Of a stretch of 6,662 nt of DNA, positions 1 to 5,687 are shown piece by piece. Numbering within the stretch: the first letter of the stretch is position 1; each line of letters starts with the position of its first letter. This stretch comes from Candidatus Altimarinota bacterium (GTDB lineage Bacteria > Patescibacteriota > Gracilibacteria > BD1-5 > UBA2023). Below the pieces are notes generated by a model that saw only the letters and a list, made by a program, of their open reading frames with translations, did not search any database and was not told the origin of the DNA. The stretch spans positions 1 through 6,662 of the forward strand of contig DNKW01000051.1 of the NCBI GenBank assembly GCA_003488655.1, read 5' to 3'. The position numbers were made by a program, and so were the translations under genes.

Positions 1-720
1 TGTCCGATGGCGTGCAGTTTCTGCGCGACCGGAAAACTCGGATTCACGAGGAATCTTGATTTTACTGAAATCGTGGAACAGATGATGATTGCGGTGCACC
101 ACCTTGCAAAAGAAGATAAGCGTCTCCGAAACGTCGTGTACATGGGAATGGGAGAACCGTTCCTGAACTATGAAAACGTGAGGCATTCCATCGAGATTGC
201 CTGTTCACAGAAAAAACTCGATCTTTCCAGTCGCCGCATCACCGTCTCCACTTGCGGGATCATCCCGGGAATACAGAAAATCGCCGAGGATTTTCCTCAG
301 GTTTCGCTCGCTATTTCTCTCCATGCACCGACCGACGAGGCACGCCGTGTTATTATGCCCGTCGAGCAGACCTATCCGCTCGCGAATCTTATGGAAGCGC
401 TCGACGCATATGTCGTAAAGACGAACAAGCGGATTTTCTACGAGTACATCATGATTAACGGACTCACCGACCGTCCGGAGTATGCGAAAGCCCTTGCTGA
501 CCTCCTCCACGGACGACTCGCTCACGTGAATTTCATCCCCTATAATCCAGGAGAGGGAAGTTCCGATTCCAAGATGTTGCCAACTTCCAAGGTTATGATC
601 AAGAAATTCCAAGATGCTTTAGAGCTTGCGGGAGTTCCCTCCACTATCCGCCACACCATGGGAGATGATATCGATGCTGCCTGCGGACAATTAGCACTCA
701 AAGAACAGGAAGGGAAATAA
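1..720 (+). CDS. rlmN: 23S rRNA (adenine2503-C2)-methyltransferase RlmN, 5' end missing
   Basis: Radical-SAM enzyme that methylates C2 of A2503 in 23S rRNA (and A37 of some tRNAs in the family), in the cytoplasm. The reading frame is open from base 1, and 239 residues are visible. They begin with the 4Fe-4S motif CPMACSFC (cysteines at visible residues 1, 5 and 8), followed by ATGKLGF, the SAM-binding MGMGEPFLNY, SLHAPTDEARR, and FIPYNPGEG. The C-terminal AACGQL holds the family's second catalytic cysteine (visible residue 228), which forms the methyl-cysteine/protein-RNA intermediate. Known family members are about 350-385 residues, so roughly 110-120 N-terminal residues lie left of the window. 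An ATG at base 7 is internal, since the cysteine motif begins before it. The gene ends in TAA, and a palindromic repeat starts two bases later. It contains no in-frame TGA in the visible part. The family call is secure. Confidence 0.95.
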   Translation, partial: CPMACSFCATGKLGFTRNLDFTEIVEQMMIAVHHLAKEDKRLRNVVYMGMGEPFLNYENVRHSIEIACSQKKLDLSSRRITVSTCGIIPGIQKIAEDFPQVSLAISLHAPTDEARRVIMPVEQTYPLANLMEALDAYVVKTNKRIFYEYIMINGLTDRPEYAKALADLLHGRLAHVNFIPYNPGEGSSDSKMLPTSKVMIKKFQDALELAGVPSTIRHTMGDDIDAACGQLALKEQEGK

Positions 721-722
721 CT

Positions 723-849
723 GTCATTCCGAAATTTTTCGAAAAAAGAGAGTGCCGAAGAGAAGAGTATGCCGAGAAAAATGTTCGGAATCTACCATGT
801 ATGAAGAAATCCAAGAAGTTGGAAGATTCTGAAACGAGTTCAGAATGAC
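723..849. repeat. REP/BIME-like palindromic repeat, copy 1
   Basis: A 127-base intergenic element that begins with GTCATTC and ends with GAATGAC, i.e. it has inverted ends. It consists of two hairpin modules. The left one pairs ATTCCGAA (726-733) with TTCGGAAT (784-791), and the stem continues inward through ATTTTTC and its partner. The right one is a perfect 7-base stem, TTCTGAA-ACGAG-TTCAGAA (827-845). Between them lie GGAATCTACC (787-796 approximately) and GGAAGATTC (821-829), both also present in the second copy at 4435-4582. It starts 2 bases after the rlmN stop, the classic position for extragenic palindromes. The hairpins could also stop or protect the rlmN transcript. No transposase is seen nearby. 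Confidence 0.75.
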
Positions 850-877
850 GATAATTATTAAAATTACGAATATATAT

Positions 878-1141
878 ATGGAATCTCTTCTTTTGAATCA
901 GGATACAACTCTCATCGAACCGAAGAAAACGAGACGGGAGATTCAGGATGAAATCCGAAAGCAAAAAGCTCTCGTAAAAGCTGCAAAGAAAGCATCTTTT
1001 CGCCGAAAAACCGAGAAGAAACTCGCCGAAAAAGCAGAGAGAAAAGTGATGCACAAAGTGAATAATGCCAAGCGAAAACTCGAGAAAAAGATTGAGATTA
1101 AAGCCCTGAGGTGAAAACAGCCAATAAATTTTAAAAAATAG
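878..1141 (+). CDS. small, strongly basic protein of unknown function (87 aa; one internal UGA read as Gly)
   Basis: I do not recognise a family. From ATG 878 the protein has 87 residues, about 30 of them Lys/Arg against 11 Asp/Glu, with no cysteine. After a short N-terminus (MESLLLNQDTTLIEPKK) it is a run of alternating charged and Ala residues. That suggests a long charged helix, perhaps RNA-, ribosome- or nucleoid-binding; this is inference from composition only. The frame meets TGA at 1112-1114 and then continues for GKQPINFKK to a TAG at 1139-1141, which lies inside the terminator hairpin. With UGA as glycine this is the natural end. The start is uncertain. ATG 845 and ATG 797 are in frame but lie in the upstream repeat (797 also needs a TGA read-through), so 878 is preferred. 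No Shine-Dalgarno sequence is visible; the bases before the start are an AT run. Confidence 0.6.
1112..1114 (+). other. in-frame UGA, probably glycine, near the C-terminus of the basic protein
   Basis: Under the standard code the basic protein would stop here after ...KALR. Reading through gives G plus KQPINFKK, then TAG. The extension is short, so on its own this is weak evidence. The position of the new stop in the hairpin, mirrored by the stop of the convergent gene, supports it. Confidence 0.65.
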
Positions 1142-1163
1142 CACGAGTAATCGTGCTATTTTT
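1133..1163. terminator. bidirectional intrinsic terminator between the basic-protein gene and wecG
   Basis: An A6 run (1133-1138), a perfect 8-base stem TAGCACGA (1139-1146) / TCGTGCTA (1151-1158) with loop GTAA, then T5 (1159-1163). The A and T tracts extend the stem and supply a U-tract in both directions, fitting two convergent genes. Each arm begins, on its own coding strand, with the UAG stop codon of the gene that runs into it: 1139-1141 on the plus strand and 1158-1156 on the minus strand. Confidence 0.85.
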
Positions 1164-1902
1164 CCATCAGAAACCGTATCAGCTGCAAACTCACCAGTGT
1201 CTTTTTAAGGTTCTTCCTCGGGTTCGAAAGCGCTCTATAGAGCCACTCTATATTCATTTTTCGCATCCATTCAGGAGCGCGCTTTTCCGTACCAGCCCAG
1301 AAGTCCAAAAGTCCGCCAACCGTGAATACAAGACAATTCTTTTCTTCGATTTTTTTTCTGTTTTCTTCTGCCCAAACTTCTTGCCGTGGCGTCCCGCGCG
1401 CAATCAGAAATATTCGGATAATTCCTTCTTTTTTCGGTTCCATACCACCCCAATCAAATTCTTCAAATCCATTCTGAGCGGACACGACACTATATTCAAA
1501 AGTCCTCGTTATATATTCTGACGATAGATCAATCGTCTTTTTGGTACTTCCGTAGAGAAGAATCTCCACTTTCTTGTCTTTTGGAAGATGCGCGAGGAAA
1601 TACGTTAAAAAGTCCGTCCCATTTAGGTTCGGAAGCTCTTTTCCGAAGTGTTTTTTGTAGAGAAGCTTGAGGGCGATGCCATCAGGCAAGAGAAAATCCC
1701 CCGAAAGAAGCGCTTTTTTGAGTGATTCTTTTTCCGGAGAAGTGCTGTCTTTGTCCAATGAATTAAGAATGATATTTGCGAAATAGAGGAAGTGTATAAG
1801 GGAACTTCCTTTTTTTTCATAGGACTGCAGAATATCTTTCGTCGTCTTTTCCGCATCGGAGAGGGTGAGCGAGGAAAGGATTTTTCAGAGACTTTTATTC
1901 AT
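1156..1902 (-). CDS. WecG/TagA/CpsF-family glycosyltransferase (one internal UGA read as Gly)
   Basis: A family GT26 enzyme. Such proteins transfer an N-acetyl-hexosaminuronic acid or N-acetylmannosamine unit to a lipid-linked sugar at the inner face of the membrane, in the making of surface polysaccharide or wall polymers. With UGA as glycine the protein is 248 residues from ATG 1902, a normal family length. Visible landmarks are LLPDGIAL (71-78), NGTD (94-97, with the Asp at the place of the catalytic Asp in TagA), GTPRQEVW (170-177), and the C-terminal VGGLLDFWAGTEKRAPEW followed by WLYRALSNPRK. TGA is codon 6 (1885-1887). A standard-code call would begin at TTG 1758 (really Leu49) and lose the first 48 residues, including the segment before PDG that belongs to the fold. 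An in-frame TAA lies four codons upstream of the ATG. It converges on the basic-protein gene and is divergent from the ATPase gene. The exact sugar cannot be told from sequence. Confidence 0.88.
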
Positions 1903-1930
1903 TTTTCATACTTATTTTTTAGAGACTTTT
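1880..1930. repeat. 17-base near-perfect direct repeat around the glycosyltransferase start
   Basis: ATTTTTCAGAGACTTTT (1880-1896) and ATTTTTTAGAGACTTTT (1914-1930) differ at one base and have a 34-base period. One copy encodes codons 3-8 of the glycosyltransferase, including its UGA. The other is in the 5' leader and forms part of the stem-loop. The period is not a multiple of three. Confidence 0.7.
1885..1887 (-). other. in-frame UGA at codon 6 of the glycosyltransferase gene
   Basis: The minus-strand TGA lies five codons after ATG 1902 and is followed by 48 further sense codons before the first start-like codon of the standard-code frame. The stretch between encodes a plausible N-terminal helix and the pre-PDG segment of the family (LIHFLYFANIILNS). 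It therefore looks like coding sequence interrupted only by a sense UGA. Confidence 0.75.
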
Positions 1931-1961
1931 CTCTAGTATAAGATAAAATACAAAAAATCAA
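1920..1961 (-). promoter_or_regulatory. possible promoter and 5' stem-loop of the glycosyltransferase gene
   Basis: On the minus strand TTGATT (1961-1956) is followed after 15 bases by TATACT (1940-1935), a fair sigma-70-type pair with a short spacer. Immediately downstream is a perfect 6-base stem, TAGAGA-AAAG-TCTCTA (1935-1920), which would sit at or near the 5' end of an mRNA with a leader of about 30 bases. Promoter assignment is by eye only. Confidence 0.35.
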
Positions 1962-1971
1962 CTGCTTCTTT

Positions 1972-1999
1972 TTGAATTTTTCCGCTTTTTTGATACAAT
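1972..1999 (+). promoter_or_regulatory. probable sigma-70-type promoter of the ATPase gene
   Basis: TTGAAT (1972-1977), a 16-base spacer, then TACAAT (1994-1999). This is a good match to consensus, in an AT-rich divergent intergenic region and 23 bases before the ATG at 2023. It predicts a short leader of under 20 bases. No clear Shine-Dalgarno sequence lies before the ATG. Confidence 0.5.
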
Positions 2000-2022
2000 G
2001 AAGAAAATCATTACCTGGACTT

Positions 2023-4425
2023 ATGACCCCAATCGAATTTATCATCATTCTCATCATTATTGCCACTCTTCTTTCCGCCGTGTTTCTCTACACGAAAAGA
2101 CGGATAGATTTCCGCCGTTCCATCGATATGGTGTTCCTCCGTATTTTGATCCCGAAAAAGGAGAGCGAACAGGATGAGCGAAAGGAAACGACCCGCGACT
2201 TTAAGGAACAGATCAGTCTCATGGAACAGCTCCTTGCCTCTTTCAAATCTCTCCACTCGGGCGGACTCAAGTCCAAACTCTTCGGTCAGGATTACGTCTC
2301 CCTCGAATACATCGCTCATAAACAGGAGATATATTTCTACGTCGTGGTGCCAAAAAAAGCGAAGAACCTTATAGAAAAGCAGATTAGCGCTTTTTATAGC
2401 GATGCGGTTATCGATGAAACGGAGGAGATAGACATCTTTCAGGATAAAAAAGTGGTAAAAGGGGTGGAACTGGTTCTTTCCAAGTCTTTTCATTATCCCA
2501 TCAAAACGTATCAGAAACTTGAGAGTGACCCGATGAATACGCTTCTCTCAACACTCGGAAAGCTCGGCGAGACGGAAGCGGCTTCCATCCAGATCCTTCT
2601 TTCCCCCATATCCGATACGTGGCAGAAGTCCGTAAAGAAAACAGAAAAACACAAGGGAGGAAAATTCTCTTACAATCCACTTTCTTGGATAACGGGATTT
2701 TTCGGCATTCTTTTTTCTTCCCATGATGAAGGAAAAAAGGAAGATTCCAATGAGAGCGAGGATGAGGACGGAGTGATGAAGGAGAAGCGCAAAAAGACGG
2801 GATATGAAGTCGTGATCCGTATCATTACGACCGGAAACGACGCCTATATGGTGGAATCGGAGATCAAGAATATCACTTCCTCTTTTTCCCAGTATTCCAT
2901 CGCCATGGGAAATGGCTTTAAGCCGGAAAAGAAAACCAATCTGGACGGATTTATGCGTGAGTATATCTTCCGGCACTTTCCTTTTTCTTTTGCCAGAAAA
3001 TCGGTTCTCAATATCGAGGAAATAGCCTCTATTTTTCACTTCCCTCATTCTAAATACAACAAAACTCCCGAGATTCGTTGGCAGAACTTCAAGATCGTGA
3101 AGGCGCCGGTCAATCTTCCGAGCGAAGGGATACTTCTCGGGTATAATACATACAAAGGTATCACAAAAGAAGTTCGTGTCCAGAACGAAGACCGTTTTCG
3201 GCATTTTTACATCATCGGGCAAACGGGTACGGGTAAGTCCACGGAACTTCAGGTGATGGCACGACAGGATTTCAAGCTCGGAAACGGGGCATGTATTATG
3301 GATCCGCACGGAGAACTCGCACTTGATCTTCTCCCCTTCGTTCCTCGTGAGCGCGCGGACGATGTCATCTATTTCGATCCGGCGGATATGTCTCGTCCGA
3401 TGGGAATCAATATCCTTGAAGCGACCACCGACGATGAGAAGCAGATGGTGACACAGGATTCCATGAATATCATGATTAAGCTCTTTGGTGCCGAAATTTT
3501 CGGGCCCCGCATCCAAGATTACTTCCGAAACGGAGTTCTGACCCTTATGGATTACCCGGGAGGGTGCGCGCTCACCGACATTATGCGACTCTTCACCGAT
3601 GAGGATTTTCAGAAAGAGCGCCGACGCACGCTCAAAAATCCGATTGTGAAAGCTTGGTGGGATTTCACCTATGCCAAGATGGGAGACCGTGAAAAAGGAG
3701 AGATTATCCCCTACTTTGCGGCAAAATTCGGGGGATTCATTACCAATACGATGATGCGGAATATTATCGGACAAACCAAGAGCTCTTTCGACGTATTCGA
3801 TATTATGCAACAGAAAAAACTTCTTTTCATCAACCTCTCGAAAGGAACGCTCGGAGATATCAATTCCACGCTCCTGGGACTCATCATGGTTTCCAAAATC
3901 CAGATGGCGGCGATGCGTCGCCAGAACGTTGCCAAAGAAGATCGAAGCGATTTCTTCCTCTATATCGACGAGTTTCAGAATTACGTCACAGACTCCATTG
4001 AGTCCATCCTTTCCGAAGCCCGAAAGTACCGCCTCGGGCTCGTCATCGCCCACCAGTACTTAGGACAGCTCCAGAAATCGGACGCACTCACGAAATCGAA
4101 CCTGAACCTGAAAGATGCGATATTCGGTAACGTGGCAAATAAAATCTGCTATCGAATCGGACCCGAAGATGCGGAATTCATCTCCAAGGATTTCGCTCCG
4201 GTGTTCTCTAATCAGGATCTCGTGAATATCGACAACCGTAAGGCAGTTATGCGACTCTGTATCGATGGACAGGCAAGTTCCGCATTCAGTCTCACTCCCG
4301 TGAACCCATATCTCGAGAAAGGTGATCCCATGCTCGCCCGAGCCTACAAGGAACTTTCCCGGCTCAAGTACGGACGGGATCGCGAGTTCATCGAAAAAGA
4401 GATTATCTTTAGAATCGGAGCGTAG
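2023..4425 (+). CDS. membrane-anchored VirD4/TraG/HerA-like P-loop ATPase (type IV secretion / DNA-transfer class)
   Basis: An 800-residue protein with one N-terminal membrane helix (about residues 5-21), then a cytoplasmic region. Residues 50-230 hold a domain without recognised motifs. A hydrophobic patch around WITGFFGILF is followed by a highly charged linker (about 235-260). The ATPase core has Walker A GQTGTGKST (399-407), MDPHGEL (426-432), INLSKGTLG (603-611), Walker B FFLYIDEFQNY with Asp649-Glu650, and AHQYLGQL with the sensor Gln678. This order is that of the VirD4/TraG/TraM-recognition and HerA/FtsK ATPases, which pump DNA or protein, or drive pilus assembly, at the membrane. Long homologues with one membrane helix are common in CPR genomes and are usually annotated as type IV secretion or conjugative-transfer proteins. 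No relaxase, VirB4 or pilin is in this window, so the substrate is unknown. It ends in TAG and contains no in-frame TGA. In-frame non-ATG starts upstream are possible but unneeded. Confidence 0.88.
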   Translation: MTPIEFIIILIIIATLLSAVFLYTKRRIDFRRSIDMVFLRILIPKKESEQDERKETTRDFKEQISLMEQLLASFKSLHSGGLKSKLFGQDYVSLEYIAHKQEIYFYVVVPKKAKNLIEKQISAFYSDAVIDETEEIDIFQDKKVVKGVELVLSKSFHYPIKTYQKLESDPMNTLLSTLGKLGETEAASIQILLSPISDTWQKSVKKTEKHKGGKFSYNPLSWITGFFGILFSSHDEGKKEDSNESEDEDGVMKEKRKKTGYEVVIRIITTGNDAYMVESEIKNITSSFSQYSIAMGNGFKPEKKTNLDGFMREYIFRHFPFSFARKSVLNIEEIASIFHFPHSKYNKTPEIRWQNFKIVKAPVNLPSEGILLGYNTYKGITKEVRVQNEDRFRHFYIIGQTGTGKSTELQVMARQDFKLGNGACIMDPHGELALDLLPFVPRERADDVIYFDPADMSRPMGINILEATTDDEKQMVTQDSMNIMIKLFGAEIFGPRIQDYFRNGVLTLMDYPGGCALTDIMRLFTDEDFQKERRRTLKNPIVKAWWDFTYAKMGDREKGEIIPYFAAKFGGFITNTMMRNIIGQTKSSFDVFDIMQQKKLLFINLSKGTLGDINSTLLGLIMVSKIQMAAMRRQNVAKEDRSDFFLYIDEFQNYVTDSIESILSEARKYRLGLVIAHQYLGQLQKSDALTKSNLNLKDAIFGNVANKICYRIGPEDAEFISKDFAPVFSNQDLVNIDNRKAVMRLCIDGQASSAFSLTPVNPYLEKGDPMLARAYKELSRLKYGRDREFIEKEIIFRIGA

Positions 4426-4434
4426 ATAATAATT

Positions 4435-4582
4435 GTCATTCCCGTGAAGACGGGAATCTACCTTGTATTTTGGATATGAAACAGATTCAAAATACCTTTT
4501 ATAATCGGAAGATTCCAGATATTTTTCGAATAAAATTAAGCAACTTCTACAAACCTCTATAGTCGAAAAATTCTGGAATGAC
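4435..4582. repeat. REP/BIME-like palindromic repeat, copy 2
   Basis: A 148-base element with the same ends as copy 1 (GTCATTC at the left, GAATGAC at the right), beginning 9 bases after the ATPase stop. The left hairpin is perfect: ATTCCCGT-GAAG-ACGGGAAT (4438-4457). The right hairpin pairs ATTCCAGATATTTTTCGA (4512-4529) with TCGAAAAATTCTGGAAT (4563-4579), with one bulged base. GGAATCTACC (4453-4462) and GGAAGATTC (4508-4516) are shared with the copy at 723-849, while the central part differs. The left hairpin resembles the GTCATTCCCG...CGGGAATC palindromes seen scattered in many bacterial genomes. It may also serve as a 3' end for the ATPase mRNA. Confidence 0.8.
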
Positions 4583-4607
4583 ATATTTAATATATACTTC
4601 TTTTTCT

Positions 4608-5558
4608 ATGAAACTTATCCTTTCTCTCCTTCTTTTCTTTCTCTCATTCGGGAGTGTTTTTGCTGCAGACGAGACAGCGCCCGTCGCCGATCTCATGAGC
4701 TATGAGGGATACAAAAATAATGTGGAAAAATATTGTAAACTAGACAAGACCGTTCCAAACAGAAATCAGCTATGGGTGGACTGGGAAAAAGAAAGTCTCA
4801 TAAAAAAAGAACAGGTGATATATGCTGATATCACCAAAAAAGAAGAAGGGGACAGGGAATATAAAAGGCATCTCGGAGATATCAAGGCGGATCCTTCCAA
4901 GATAGACACTATAGAGAAATTCTCTCTTGGGCCAGCATTCCTTGAGAAAGCATCCTATACGTACAAGGAAACTATGGGGGCCATATATGCTTGCGCGGTT
5001 ATGAATGCAAAAGTTCGAATAATCGGCACTCTTATGACGAAAATCCCCATGACGCAGTCCAATACAAAGGAAAGGTATCAAAAACAGCTTGATTATATAC
5101 GAAAAGCTGCGGGAGAAAAGTGTCGAATAACAGGAGATACTTCCGAGCTTTCTATCAAAAAAACGCTCTTGGATAATACTACGTATCAATATTGCAATTA
5201 TCGGCAGTACCTCCATTATCTCGACAGTGTTTCAAAAAAATCTCTCGATGTCTATTACAAGATAAGCAAGGAGGGAACCACAACAGAGAATATAAATCTC
5301 CTTAAGAATACCGACTCGGCTGCCATGGAAATCTCCCGATCCGCAGGAAAAATTACGTCGGAGATTTCCCATACGAGAGAGGTTTTCCCGCAAGCAATGG
5401 TGGCTTTCACAGAATTTGAAAAAACGTATGCCTCGCATATAATTTTGGAGTTTATCCTTCAAGACTATCTTGATTTAAGAGAAACCCTGAAACAACTCCT
5501 GAATCCCATCGGACAGGTGATATATAAGGCTTCCAATGCGCAGAGCCCGGGGAAATAG
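4608..5558 (+). CDS. exported protein of unknown family with a signal peptide and four cysteines
   Basis: I do not recognise the family. From ATG 4608 the protein has 316 residues. Residues 1-19 form a clear Sec signal peptide: MK, a Leu/Phe-rich core, then SVFA with likely cleavage after VFA-19, before ADETAP. No lipobox Cys is present. The mature part is soluble, polar and apparently mostly helical, with four cysteines (43, 129, 172, 196) that could form two disulfides outside the membrane. There is no membrane helix at the C-terminus, so it is probably released or held by partners. An in-frame ATG at 4578 lies inside the end of the upstream repeat and would put ten extra residues before the signal peptide, so it is rejected as a start. 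The gene follows the ATPase in the same direction, separated by 182 bases including the repeat. A functional link with the ATPase (a secreted or pilus-associated component) is possible but unproven. The stop is TAG. Confidence 0.75.
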   Translation: MKLILSLLLFFLSFGSVFAADETAPVADLMSYEGYKNNVEKYCKLDKTVPNRNQLWVDWEKESLIKKEQVIYADITKKEEGDREYKRHLGDIKADPSKIDTIEKFSLGPAFLEKASYTYKETMGAIYACAVMNAKVRIIGTLMTKIPMTQSNTKERYQKQLDYIRKAAGEKCRITGDTSELSIKKTLLDNTTYQYCNYRQYLHYLDSVSKKSLDVYYKISKEGTTTENINLLKNTDSAAMEISRSAGKITSEISHTREVFPQAMVAFTEFEKTYASHIILEFILQDYLDLRETLKQLLNPIGQVIYKASNAQSPGK

Positions 5559-5677
5559 AGATTCCCAAAAACGCGAATTTCTTCGTCATCTGCGTCAAAA
5601 TTCATTCACCGTAGCAGTACTACGACTCATTGGAATTTTAACTGGATTCCTTGAACTTCATCGTTTTTGAAGAATCT
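5559..5677. repeat. nested inverted repeat between convergent genes, possible terminator
   Basis: The 129-base gap between the exported-protein gene and rluC is almost entirely one imperfect palindrome. The outer arms are AGATTC (5559-5564) with CAAAAACG (5566-5573), matched by CGTTTTTG (5662-5669) and GAATCT (5672-5677). An inner pair is AAAATTC (5597-5603) / GAATTTT (5633-5639), and the tip is CGTAG-CAGTA-CTACG (5610-5624). It starts directly after one TAG stop and ends 10 bases before the TAG of the convergent gene. It could end transcription in both directions. Its sequence is unlike the two REP-like copies, so it is a different repeat type or a single-copy structure. Confidence 0.65.
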
Positions 5678-5687
5678 CTACAATTTT

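Noticed and set aside
205..612. Minus-strand frame inside rlmN
   Set aside because: Overlaps well-supported rlmN and has no recognisable motif.
723..849. Possible CRISPR repeats
   Set aside because: There are only two distant copies of a palindromic element, with no regular array of repeats and spacers.
797..877. Longer start for the basic protein (ATG 797 through a TGA)
   Set aside because: The added residues would be translated from the palindromic repeat.
1942..2022. N-terminal extension of the ATPase (in-frame, open under UGA = Gly back to a TAA at 1939)
   Set aside because: No ATG is available, only TTG codons, and the segment overlaps the best promoter. ATG 2023 directly precedes a normal membrane helix.
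1998..2182. ATG 1998 opening a short overlapping frame (MKKIITWTYD...)
   Set aside because: It overlaps the promoter -10 and the ATPase start in another frame, and its product is His/Arg-rich without motifs. The ATPase frame with its membrane helix is the better gene.
2548..4053. 501-codon open frame on the minus strand
   Set aside because: It lies wholly antisense to the ATPase gene, and the plus frame holds Walker A, Walker B and other motifs. The minus product shows no family motifs and looks like a codon-bias shadow.
4435..4582. Possible MITE or insertion sequence
   Set aside because: Inverted ends are present, but I could not see clear target-site duplications or any transposase. REP/BIME-type is the more cautious label.
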